Part shown: in pieces, positions 37,158 through 47,200 of the stretch
Layout: each line of letters opens with the position of its first letter
Numbering within the stretch: position 1 is the stretch's first letter
Assembly (NCBI RefSeq): GCF_000143415.4
Contig: NW_003314327.1
Span: 919,403 to 983,402, forward strand
DNA length: 64,000 bases
Reading direction: 5' to 3'
From: Selaginella moellendorffii
Lineage: Eukaryota; Streptophyta; Lycopodiopsida; Selaginellales; Selaginellaceae
Notes under the pieces: generated by a model
Database searches by the model: none
The model's input: the letters and a program-made list of their open reading frames with translations, nothing else
Told to the model about the DNA's origin: nothing
Translations under genes and position numbers: made by a program

Positions 37158-37339
37158 ATCCCCCGCTCTAGCCCTAACCCTAAAAACCAGTCAAACCCAT
37201 AGAAAAAGGCGAGCGATGGCACCACCGGGAGGGCGCTGGCGCCGCTGCTGCCTCCGCTAATTCTTGTGGATCGGATCGGGAGGGAGGAGCGCGTGCGTGC
37301 GCGGGTGAGATCGATCCATCGATCAATCGGCTAAAGGCG
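37158..37339. promoter_or_regulatory. Divergent promoter of unknown gene and NAD-IDH subunit
   Basis: Gap of 182 bases between start codons. It has GCCCTAACCCTAAAAACC at 37171-37188, two overlapping telo-box-like units, and repeated GATCGATC-type bases near 37308-37327. The promoter role is inferred from position. Confidence 0.45.
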
Positions 37340-38724
37340 ATGCTGCGGCGGGGTGTGGTGTCACTGCTGCGGCGGGCGCGAGGAGGGCAGCAACAGCAGC
37401 AGGGGCTCTCCAATGGGTCGGTTCCTCTCCATCCTCCCCAGGCGAGAGAATTAGGGTTTTGTGGATCTCCCTCTTCATCCTCCTGCTCGCGTCGTAATAT
37501 CACGTACATGCCCAGGCCTGGCGATGGCGCGCCGCGGGCCGTGACGCTCATCCCCGGCGATGGCATCGGCCCGCTCGTCACGGGGGCGGTGGTGGAGGTG
37601 ATGAAGGCACTGCACGCGCCCGTCTACTTCGAGGCGTACGAGGTGACGGGCAAGATGGACAAGGTGCCGCACGAGCTCATGGACTCTATCCGCAAGAACA
37701 AGGTGTGCTTGAAGGGGGGGCTCGCCACGCCCGTGGGCGGAGGCGTCAGCTCCCTCAATGTGCAGCTGCGCAAGGAGCTCGACTTGTTTGCGTCGCTCGT
37801 CCACTGCTTCAATCTCCCCGGCCTCAGGACCCGCCATGACAACGTCAACATTGTTGTGATCCGGGAGAACACCGAGGGGGAGTACGCCGGCCTGGAGCAC
37901 GAGGTCGTCCCGGGTGTTGTCGAGTCTCTCAAGGTACTCCAATTTCTTCTCCTCTGCTTTGCTCGGCCGCTCCAGCTACGTTTCTTCTTGCGCACCAGGT
38001 GATCACGAAGTTTTGCTCCGAACGGATTGCCAAGTACGCGTTTGAGTACGCCTACCTGAACAACAGAAAGACGGTGACGGCGGTGCACAAGGCCAACATC
38101 ATGAAGCTCGCGGATGGCCTGTTTCTGGAGTCGTGCCGCGAGGTGGCCAAGAAGTACCCCGGGATCAAGTACAACGAGATCATCGTCGACAACTGCTGTA
38201 TGCAGCTCGTGTCTCGCCCCGAGCAATTCGACGTCATGGTAACCAGTTGCTCCTTCCATTTCATTGCAGTGTTTTATCATCCACGAACCTGTGCAGGTCA
38301 CTCCCAACCTCTACGGCAACCTTGTGGCCAACACGGCGGCTGGCATTGCGGGTGGCACGGGAGTGATGCCCGGAGGTAACCAAACACACCACCTCTCTTG
38401 CAAGATTTGATTGACAGACGAGCGATTGTCTTGCTCGCAGGCAACGTTGGAGCGGAGCACGCGATATTCGAGCAGGGCGCCTCGGCCGGTAACGTAGGAA
38501 ACGAGAAGCTTGTGCAGCAGAAGACGGCGAATCCCACAGCGCTGCTACTTTCGTCGGCGATGATGCTGCGGCACCTGCAGTTCCCCTCGTTTGCGGACCG
38601 GCTGGAGCAGGCGGTGCTGGGCGTTGTGGAGGATGGCAAGCACCGCACCAAGGACCTCGGCGGGAGCAGCACGACGCAACAGGTGGTGGACGCGGTCATC
38701 GCCAAGCTTGCCGACAACGAGTAA
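37340..38724 (+). CDS. IDH1: NAD-dependent isocitrate dehydrogenase, regulatory subunit, mitochondrial
   Basis: Four exons: 37340-37933, 37999-38238, 38297-38375 and 38441-38724, giving 398 residues. The N-terminus [16 protein letters not shown] is a typical mitochondrial presequence, rich in Arg and Leu. The body begins [17 protein letters not shown] and includes [66 protein letters not shown] and [20 protein letters not shown] at this position, where catalytic subunits have an Asp-containing DIISDLCAG-type sequence, identifies a regulatory subunit. It works with a catalytic subunit in the mitochondrial TCA cycle, turning isocitrate into 2-oxoglutarate. The stop TAA is at 38722-38724. All splice joints keep frame. 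Confidence 0.95.
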
Positions 38725-39051
38725 TACTGCCGCTGGGTATGTTGGTGTTCCAAAACTATCACCTAGCTTGCGTAGTCGCGGATCCAGATTCTATTTCTTT
38801 ATTCTTAACCGAGACGAGACGCCGAGATGACCAAGGAATAAAACTCGTGTCTGCGTGTGAGTAGATATTTTTGATGCATGGCTGGACTTGGGATGGACGG
38901 ACGGGCAATTCTTGTATCGTCGTCGAGGCCAGGGGCAACGGACGGAGGGGACGAGGCGTGGTTGCATGGTGGAGTGATTTAAACCTATCTAAATAAGAGG
39001 AAGAAGAGAGAAAGAGGAAGGGAAGGTCGCTCTTAGTTGGCGGTGGTGGGC
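38725..39051. other. Intergenic region between IDH1 and pyruvate kinase genes
   Basis: About 327 bases, presumably the 3' UTR of the IDH gene and the promoter and leader of the pyruvate kinase gene. An AATAAA-type signal (38838-38843, in GGAATAAAACTC) could serve the IDH transcript. No gene or repeat was seen. Confidence 0.5.
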
Positions 39052-41280
39052 ATGGCGACGGCGGCGGCTGCGGCGGCCTGTGCCGGGACTGGAAGCGGAG
39101 GTGGGGGAGTGTGGCGGCCATTCTCATCCCCATCAGTGTCATCTCGGGTGGTTTTGAGGGCTCCTCGATCTTTTCCTCTCTTTGCCAGCAGCAGTAGCAG
39201 AAGTAGCAGTAGAGCATGGCAAAGGAGCGTGCTGGCTATGGTTGCAAAGTACAAAAAGGATGGGATCTCGAGCGGTGCAGTGGATTGCGGCCTGGCAGAT
39301 CCCGCCGTGAGCGGCACCAGCGGCAGCGATGGAGGCAATGGCGCTGCTGCTCCGTCCCGTGCGACTGGCCTGGCGAGCTCGTTTCCTTCCATTGCTCCCG
39401 GGATCGATGTGGACAGCGTGAGCGAGGCCGAATTGAAGGAGAATGGCTTCCGCAGCACCCGACGCACCAAGCTCATCTGCACGATTGGGCCGGCGTCGTG
39501 TGGCTTTGAGCAGCTGGAAGCTCTGGCTATGGCGGGAATGAACGTGGCGCGGCTCAACATGTGCCACGGCACGAGGGAGTGGCACCGCGGCGTCATCAAG
39601 AGCGTCCGGCAGCTCAACGAGATGAAGGGCTACTCGGTGGCGCTCATGATGGACACCGAAGGCAGCGAGATCCATATGGGCGATCTGGGTGGAGTCACGT
39701 CCCAAAAAGCCGAGGTTGGTTTCTCTTTCTCATTGTTTGTTTCGTGCTTTTCGAGATCAACAGAGTGTGAGCTCGCCGGCCGCAGGATGGCGAGGAATGG
39801 ACTTTCTCGGTCCGGAAGTTCGATGGAGCTCTTCCCGAGGGCACTCTCCAGGTGAACTACGAGGGATTTGCCGAAGGTAAAGAAAGAGGAAGAGAAAAAG
39901 AGTGGTTTTTCATGCGATTGCCGCTGCATGCATACAGACGTGATGGCTGGAGACGAGCTGGTTGTGGACGGAGGGATGGTGAGATTTGAGGTGGTGGACA
40001 AGATTGGACCCGATGTCAAGTGCCGCTGCATCGATCCCGGACTGCTGCTCCCTCGGGCCAACGTTACCTTTTGGAGGAATGGCCGACTGGTTCGTGAGCG
40101 CAATGCCATGCTTCCCACCATCTCTTCCAAGGTCTGCCGCTTGTCGTTTTTTGTCACTCCTCTCCAAGCTTCGCCTCTGGCTCCAGGACTGGCTGGACAT
40201 CGACTTTGGCATCTCCGAGGGCGTGGATTTCATAGCAATCTCCTTCGTCAAGACCGCGGACGTGATCAAGCACCTCAAGAGCTACATTGCGTCGAGGTCG
40301 ACCAACAGGTGCGCGTCATAGCCTTCCCTCACCTGCATAGCCCCTGAGAGTGCCTGTTGTGGCAAGCAGGCAGATCGGTGTGTTTGCCAAGATCGAGAGC
40401 TGCGACTCCCTCAAGAACCTCGAGGACATCATCCGCGTGGCGGATGGAGCCATGGTTGCTCGTGGCGACCTGGGAGCGCAGATACCGCTGGAGCAGGTCC
40501 CGTCGGTCCAGCGCGAGATAGTGACCTTGTGCCGGCAGCTGAACAAGCCCGTCATTGTGGCGTCGCAGCTCCTCGAGTCGATGATCGAGTACCCGACACC
40601 CACCAGGGCCGAGGTAAGCAAGCGACAAGGTAAATGCTGCTCACGGCACGACTGTTGCATGCAAAGGTGGCGGACGTGTCCGAGGCTGTGCGCCAACGAG
40701 CTGACGCGCTGATGCTGTCGGGGGAGTCGGCCATGGGCCAGTTCCCACTCAAGGCCCTGAGCGTGCTCCGGACGGTGAGCCTGCGGATCGAGCGGTGGTG
40801 CCGGGAGCAGAAGCGGCACGAGATGATGCGGCTGCGGGAGTTGTCTCCGCCATCGTCAGACAGGCAGACGGCGGAGCGGGTGTCGGAGCAGATTTGCAAC
40901 TCGGCGTCACACATGGGTGAGAAGCATTCTTGTTTTCTCGTGCGAGCAACGGGCTGACCAGTCTAGTGTCTGTACCAGCCAACAATCTGGGGGTGGACGC
41001 CATCTTCGTCTACACCCGCGACGGTCACATGGCGTCGCTGCTGTCGCGGTGCCGGCCCGACTGCCCCATCTTCGCCTTCACTGACACGACGGCGGTGCGG
41101 CGGAGGCTCAACCTGCAGTGGGGGCTCATCCCCTTCCGCCTCGACCTCTCCACGGACATGGAGGTGAACATCTTGCGCACCTTCTCGCTGCTCAAGGCCC
41201 GCGGCATGATGAACTCGGGCGACCTCGTCATCGCCGTCTCCGACATGCTGCAGTCGATCCAGATCCGGAAAATCCCCTGA
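39052..41280 (+). CDS. Pyruvate kinase, plastid type
   Basis: Seven exons. The start was taken at the first ATG (39052), giving [12 protein letters not shown]; a TTG upstream is in frame but unlikely. About 140 N-terminal residues are Ser/Ala/Gly-rich and act as a transit peptide. The kinase body has [90 protein letters not shown] and [16 protein letters not shown]. Substrate and Mg/K-binding residues of pyruvate kinase are present (K in AKIE, E, and D in RGDLG). The [10 protein letters not shown] segment, where cytosolic enzymes have NFSHG, is the plastid alpha (PKP1) type. The enzyme makes pyruvate and ATP for plastid fatty-acid synthesis. It ends IQIRKIP and TGA. The C-terminal allosteric domain is complete. 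Confidence 0.93.
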
Positions 41281-41523
41281 GAGGCATTTTTTTGTTCTTT
41301 GAAATCGTCGCGGCGCTTTTTGCTTCCCCGGTTTTGGATTGCTCACATATATCACGCGAGCTTTTTGAGCGAGCTAGCTAGCTACGTTTTACTTTTCTGT
41401 CGCTCCCAGAGGAGAAGATCACAAGAATAAATTTCCTTCCCTGTCATATATCATGTGTAGAACAGCAGAGGCAAAGGAGGCAAACGAGTTTAGCTACAGC
41501 TTGGAAAACACGAGATACATTGT

Positions 41524-42015
41524 CTAGTCCTTCTTGGCCTGCTTGTTGATGAGCGATTTGTGAATGTGGGGGATGACGCCGCCGCCGGCGATGGTGCCTT
41601 TGATCAAGGTGTCGAGCTCCTCATCCCCTCTAATAGCCAGCTGCAAGTGCCGCGGAGTGATGCGCTTCACCTTGAGATCTTTGCTCGCATTCCCCGCCAG
41701 CTCCAGCACCTCGGCGGTGAGATACTCGAGGATCGCCGCCGAGTAGACGGCCGCGGTGCCTCCCACCCTTCCGTTGGCAGTGACGCGGGACTTGAGCAAG
41801 CGGTGGATCCGACCCACTGGGAACTGCACACAAACACCCGCCACTCATCTCAGTACCCAGCAACCTCTGTTTGGGGCACAAAGACGAACCTGTAGCCCAG
41901 CTCGAGACGATTTGGACAAGGGCTTCTTCTTGTCCTTGTCCGCAGCTGTGGACACCGCCGAGGGTCTGTTGCCCAGCAGCCCCTTTGCGCCCTTGCCCCC
42001 TCCTTGCACCACCAT
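41524..42015 (-). CDS. Histone H2A.Z variant
   Basis: Two exons, 41890-42015 and 41524-41823, giving 141 residues. The core reads [53 protein letters not shown] and [20 protein letters not shown], then [15 protein letters not shown]. The stretch [13 protein letters not shown] identifies H2A.Z; canonical H2A has GGVLPNI. The single intron of 66 bases falls just after SSRAGLQ. H2A.Z replaces H2A in nucleosomes near transcription starts and responsive genes, and is put in place by the SWR1 complex. The N-terminal tail ([15 protein letters not shown]) is a few residues longer than in Arabidopsis HTA9-like proteins, as I recall them; an internal start is not available. No damage seen. Confidence 0.95.
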
Positions 42016-42106
42016 CGCTGCCTGCTTCTCCCCAGCACCACACAGCCCAACAAAGAACAGCGTGAGTGTGTGCCTCCCCCTGGGCCCTGGCTATGGAGCA
42101 CGAGAG

Positions 42107-42130
42107 CTCTCTCTCTCTCTCTCTCTCTCT
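42107..42130. repeat. (CT)n microsatellite
   Basis: Twelve CT units upstream of the H2A.Z start codon. GA/CT tracts are common in plant 5' regions, and this one may lie in the leader or promoter of H2A.Z. Confidence 0.9.
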
Positions 42131-42178
42131 TTTTTAGGTCACAAAGCAAGGCCTACAGTGTGGATTTTGAAATTGCTA

Positions 42179-43774
42179 TCACGGATCGCCACGTGTGCGG
42201 CCGCGATGGCGTGCGCAGGCTAGGGCAACAGCCACGATCGTCTCCTCCACTAGTCTCCTCAAGATGATGCACTCCACTCTTGCCGCCACCTCCTTCGTCT
42301 CCGCGCCAATTCCCACTGACCACCGCCGATCCATCGCCGTGACGATCGCGCTCCCATTGTCTTCCTCGTCCCCGCATTGGTGGGGCACGGGCCTTCGGGA
42401 TGCTGCCGCTGCTGGTTCGTCCGCCCACAGAGCTCTTACCACTGCGCCTCTCTTGCGATTGCTCTCTCGCTCTCTTTGACAATCTGACAGGAACGTACTG
42501 TCAGCTATGAACTGTGTAAGATCCTTCGCGTTACCTGGATCGTCTTCGCTCGAGTCGTTGTGCGAGTTGTCCAGGACCGACACTGGGCTCGGCTGCTCGC
42601 TCTCGGCAACGCCATTGAGTGACACGATCTTCCCCTGCTGCAAATCTCTTATGTGAGGTGTTTGGAAACAGCTTTCGCGGATGATATCGTCAATCTCCTC
42701 TTTCGCCCTCGTGACGAGGTTGGCCTTCTTCATGGTCTTGCTGCGCGGTGGCGACGATGGGTCGCACAATCTGGCTCTCGCATACTTTGTCACTGGATCA
42801 CGCTCCATGCTCCTCATGTCCAGTTCCATGTCGTAGGGAGGACGGTAAACTGGAGTTCCTCCGTCCGAAACACTTCGCCGGTGGTGGTGTTGTTGGAATC
42901 GAGGCGTTGTACTCTCCATCACGGCCCTGTCCCGGTGATGGTGATGATGAATGTGATCGTATCCCATCGAGTTCGCCATGGTGTGATCCACGGACCTGGA
43001 TCGAGCGTGCCGGTAGGACGATCTGGTCCTGTCGCTTGGATCGTCTCGCCTCGTGCAAGCGCCATAGACATCGTGCCTGTTGCTAGTCGCAGCGATGGCG
43101 GCCGAGGTACTGTTGCTGAGGTAGAGGAGCTTCTTCTTGAGCTGCATCACGGCCTCGATGCGTTCTAGAGCCTGGTCACACTGTCTCAGGTGGTTCTCCA
43201 TCTCATCCAGAAAACCTTGAGGATAAGTAGGCTCCATCGGATTCCTGGAATCTTTCATCTTCATCAGTGGATAAGGAGATGCTGGCGAGGAAGAAGAATA
43301 GGAAGTCCCGAGCCCCATGAGCCGGGCAATGACATTGGACGTGGGCGAGCTGCATGAGCTATGGATGGCGCTCGTGGATCCGGATCGCGCCCTGTGGAAA
43401 TGACCACTTGCCTGGAGTGGAGCTGCGTGATCGTCCGCAGCGTCGAGACTGCTAGTCCAGTAGGATGTGGAGGAGGAGGTGGAGTGTCTGGATGAGGTGC
43501 TGCTCAACAAGAGATCCTCTCTGTAGCTGGCGACCCCTGGAGCGTCCACGGAATGCCGGGCTGCCTGCTTCAGCTCACCGGGGAGAGGCTCCGCGAGCTT
43601 GGCCAGGACGCGCTCCTTGATGGACGCGTCCGAATGAGCAGCAGCCAATCTTGGCTCCGCCCCGCTCTTCTTCTCCCTTGCCTTTCTCCCGCTGCTCGTT
43701 GCTCTGGCCAGCATACTCCACCATGACCTGCGTGCTTCTTGGCCATCCCTCGCCTTCATCTCCGTGCGCGGCAT
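42179..43774 (-). CDS. TRM/LONGIFOLIA-like protein with VARLMGL motif
   Basis: An open frame of 531 codons from ATG (43772-43774) to a stop at 42179. Residues 148-156 read VIARLMGLG, the conserved motif (DUF3741 type) of plant TON1-recruiting-motif and LONGIFOLIA proteins, which link to microtubules and cell division planes or elongation. Much of the protein is Ser/Arg/His-rich and low complexity. A second conserved-looking stretch is KKANLVTRAKEEIDDIIRESC (about residues 365-385), and GFLDEMENHLRQCDQALERIEA may be a short coiled coil. A C-terminal DUF4378 domain is not apparent, so this is a short or divergent member. A possible 51-base intron (42484-42534) keeps frame whether or not it is removed. 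Function is inferred from the one motif. Confidence 0.65.
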   Translation of the reverse strand: MPRTEMKARDGQEARRSWWSMLARATSSGRKAREKKSGAEPRLAAAHSDASIKERVLAKLAEPLPGELKQAARHSVDAPGVASYREDLLLSSTSSRHSTSSSTSYWTSSLDAADDHAAPLQASGHFHRARSGSTSAIHSSCSSPTSNVIARLMGLGTSYSSSSPASPYPLMKMKDSRNPMEPTYPQGFLDEMENHLRQCDQALERIEAVMQLKKKLLYLSNSTSAAIAATSNRHDVYGACTRRDDPSDRTRSSYRHARSRSVDHTMANSMGYDHIHHHHHRDRAVMESTTPRFQQHHHRRSVSDGGTPVYRPPYDMELDMRSMERDPVTKYARARLCDPSSPPRSKTMKKANLVTRAKEEIDDIIRESCFQTPHIRDLQQGKIVSLNGVAESEQPSPVSVLDNSHNDSSEDDPGNAKDLTQFIADSTFLSDCQRERESNRKRGAVVRALWADEPAAAASRRPVPHQCGDEEDNGSAIVTAMDRRWSVGIGAETKEVAARVECIILRRLVEETIVAVALACARHRGRTRGDP

Positions 43775-44261
43775 ATCCCACTTCCTCCTTAGATTCTACT
43801 AGGGAGAGGTGGAGTGGAGAGATGCAAGCACAGAATTGCTTCAAGCACGGATGCAGATCCCGTGTCTACATGTCCGGTTGGGGACAGGCTGCTACACTGT
43901 ACTAGAGTGCGCCCAGCTTTATCAGGAAAAGCAAAGAAAAAGAAGGAAGAGCTGGGTTACATAATACATTTCTTATCGCCTATCCAGGTATGAGAGCAAC
44001 CAACCAACGGCATGCTAACCATCATCTGGCAGCTATTGTATTGCGAATAGAATAATCATCTGTTATATCAAACGAATATTGTATTGCTCGCAGCAAGACA
44101 ACAAACTGCCTAGGTAGAGGAATGTTTTTATAATTTTCATCTCCCAAGCTGCCATTGTTGTTGGCTTAAAACCATGCATTTTATTTCCCCTAGAGGAAAC
44201 TAAAGGTGGTTGAGGGTTAGGGGAGGGGCGCCAAGTTCCAGAGGGGAAGGAGCGAGCGCCC
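43775..44261. other. Intergenic region, divergent between TRM-like and dynein genes
   Basis: 487 bases. Presumably holds the leaders and promoters of both flanking genes. A GAGGGTTAGGGG motif lies at 44213-44224, close to the dynein start. The middle (about 44030-44200) is AT-rich. No gene, tRNA or repeat was seen. Confidence 0.5.
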
Positions 44262-47200
44262 ATGGCGTCGGGCGGCGGCGACGCAGCTAAGAATGCGCGG
44301 AAGCACCGCATCTCGTCGGCGACGGCGGAGCGCATGGAGGATCTCATGGAGGCGGTGCAGAAGGCGAATCGCGCGGCGGGCGGATGGCAGTCGTCCAAAT
44401 CCAAGGCGGCTCAGATGCTGTCGCCGCGGACGCCCGACGCCACACCTCCGCCGGTCCACAAAGGCAAGAACAAGCTTGTGGTGAGCGAGGAGGAGGAGGA
44501 GCAAGGGGGCGAGCGGAGCACCTGGCTGGGGAGGTATGGGGTGTGGCGTCCAGAGGACTCGGTTGTCAAGCAGGAGCCCGGGGGTTTGTATCAATTGCCA
44601 CAGGTTGACGAGCTCGAGGCTGCGTATCGGCTGCCCATCAAGCGGCCCCGAGCCAGGGAAGACAATGCCGGGGGTGCCATCATGTTCCAAGAGCACGGCT
44701 TTGCTCCCAAGGGTGTCAAAGAGATCGTCCCGCAGAAATGTATCGTCCAGGATGGCGCTTCCGTTCAGGGGGAGCTCCCGGACCGGGGGGCGTGGAACGA
44801 GGTGCTCGTCAAGGGGAAAGTTGGGACCAAGCGTGTCTTGACGGGACAGAGCTCCGGCTCGAGAAAGTTGCCGCACACTGAGGTTGAGGCGCAGAAGATC
44901 CTCGTCCAGGCCGGCCTCTCCGATGATGCCTCCACGGCCGGCGATCCAGAGCTTGCGCACATCACCAACGGGGACGAGGCTATCAAGTTCTTTGCGGAGC
45001 GGGAGGAGTCCAAGCCGGCTAAGTTCCTCTACTGCAACCGTGTCGAGTCTGGCAAGGTTTTCCGGCCATACGACCTGGATGTTGTTCCGCGGAACAAGGT
45101 TGGCAAGGCCGAGTATTTTACCATCTCCACGTACGGGATGATCCACATCGAGATCACGCCAGGTTTGACGATTCCACAAACACAAGGTGAGAAGAAATGA
45201 CATGGTTTGGGGAAAATGACCATGCTTACGTTTGTTTGTGTGTGTGTGTGTCCGCAATGGATGCAGGTGGTCAGAAAGAGTGCACGTTTATTGCTCACGA
45301 GGAATGGCTTCGCGAGAAGTCTATTTTCTCGTCACTCTGCAGGATTAAGTTCTTCGGAAAGTATCTGATCTACAAGTCTTTCACGATCTGGCGCAAGCAC
45401 ATCGGCCAGAGCAACTTCGCGCGGATAAGAAACTCCCTCATGTCCAGGATATTTGTGGCCAAGCCTGGCTTCCTGGCGGCTATGGTGCAGATTTACGGAT
45501 ACGTTTACGAGCTCACCGGGTTGGCTATGCTGCACCTTATTCCAAACCACCTGCATACCGTAGAAGAGTTTCTCGATCTCCAGTTTCAACAGAGGATCCA
45601 CAAGTCGATGCCGTCTGTGGAGAACATCTCAGAAAGGATTCAGCAGGTACTTGGCAAGCTTTGCCAAGAGGTTAAGAAGCAGGCACAAATATTTCGGGTA
45701 AGCCAGCTTGAAAGGTCGATCTTGTATCACTCTACTGTTTTGTTTGTTATCTTTAACGCAGGAAAGTGTTCGGGACGAGGCCGAGCTAGATGATGTAGTG
45801 GGGGTTAATTTGCATCAATCCCGTGCCAATAAAGCTCAGAGCATGGTGAGCATCAAACACGAAAAGATTGAGAGGGCTAAGACATATCGTCGTGTTATAG
45901 CTGAAGAGAAACTTCTTGGCAACTTTATCCGTCTCATTGATTACATGCTAGTTGAAGGCCTCATTGCTCGTACTATCAACACAACTGACGAATTGCTGGC
46001 TCTTTTAGAAGCAACGAGAGCAACCAACACGGAGAAGGCATCCAAGGGAGTGTTCCTGAGCACTGTGTCGTTCGCGGAGTCCATGATGACCTTCAACCCC
46101 GACGAGGCAAACATTTTAAGCGTAAGTGGTTTCCATCTCGTCATTCAATGCCTGACATGTTTCCGTTATTGGTGCAGGTCCTCAACACTGTCATTGAGGG
46201 CGTAATTCAGATCGTTCAACAAGCACCTCGGATATTGTACATGAGAGTCTTTTCGTCCTTTTTTGAAGTCAAGTACCAGGGACTGAATCCTGTCGGCCTT
46301 ATCAGAGAGACTAAACGGTTCTGTTCGCTGCGGAGTAGAATAGACCAGGTCGTTAAAAACGACTTCCAAGAGGCTAGAAGGTACGCACAAGTAAGTTGAT
46401 TGCGGCATTTTCTGTTTGCTCCAACTGAGCCGTCTTCGTCTTGTCTTCAGATGTTCGAGGAGTATCGAGATCTGCATCTGTTTGGGCAATGCTGGGATCC
46501 AGAGGCTTATGCATCGGAGAAACGGACAGTTCGTCAATTTAGAGACGAATTGGCTCAACAGAGGGAGTGGAGAATTGAGCTGGAGCGAATGCGTATCGGA
46601 TGGTGAGTTGGGACGTTGAGAATGCTGGATCCTTAGATACTGACTCATACTCCTTGAATGTAGTGTGATTGGAGTACTTCATATAGACTCTAAGTCTCTG
46701 AGAAACTCGCTTTTACCCGTGACCACACGAACGCTGGACGCCATCAAGGGTCTCCTGCTTATTGCAGCAAGGGAAGAGACTATTAAAGTCTTAGCTCATT
46801 TTCAGGAGAAAGTGAAAGCCCTTGAAGTTCGGCCCGACGAGCTGGATGGTTTTGTGGCTTTTATCAGGGTATGTATGTCAGCTGATTAGGAAGTGAAAAA
46901 GAAGCGATCTGATATGCTTGTCTTTACAGGTGTTCGATGCAACAATGGAAAAGAAAAAAGCATCGCTTGCTGAAGCAACCATTGTTGACGAAATGTACTC
47001 TCTTTTGGCGGGTTATGAAGTCAAAGTCCCAACAGATGACCAGATCAAGCTAGACGATCTACACGAGATAGTCCAGAAGTATGGTGACTCGATCGAGGCA
47101 GCCACCATCTATATTGAAGAAAATAGGACGGACATGATGGCCGACCTTGATTCAAAGGCAAATTCACTCAACGAGGAGCTGGTTGCGATTTTAGGCATGC

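Noticed and set aside
37340-41280. IDH and pyruvate kinase as a metabolic gene cluster
   Set aside because: One is mitochondrial and one is plastid; both are housekeeping and the adjacency looks like chance.
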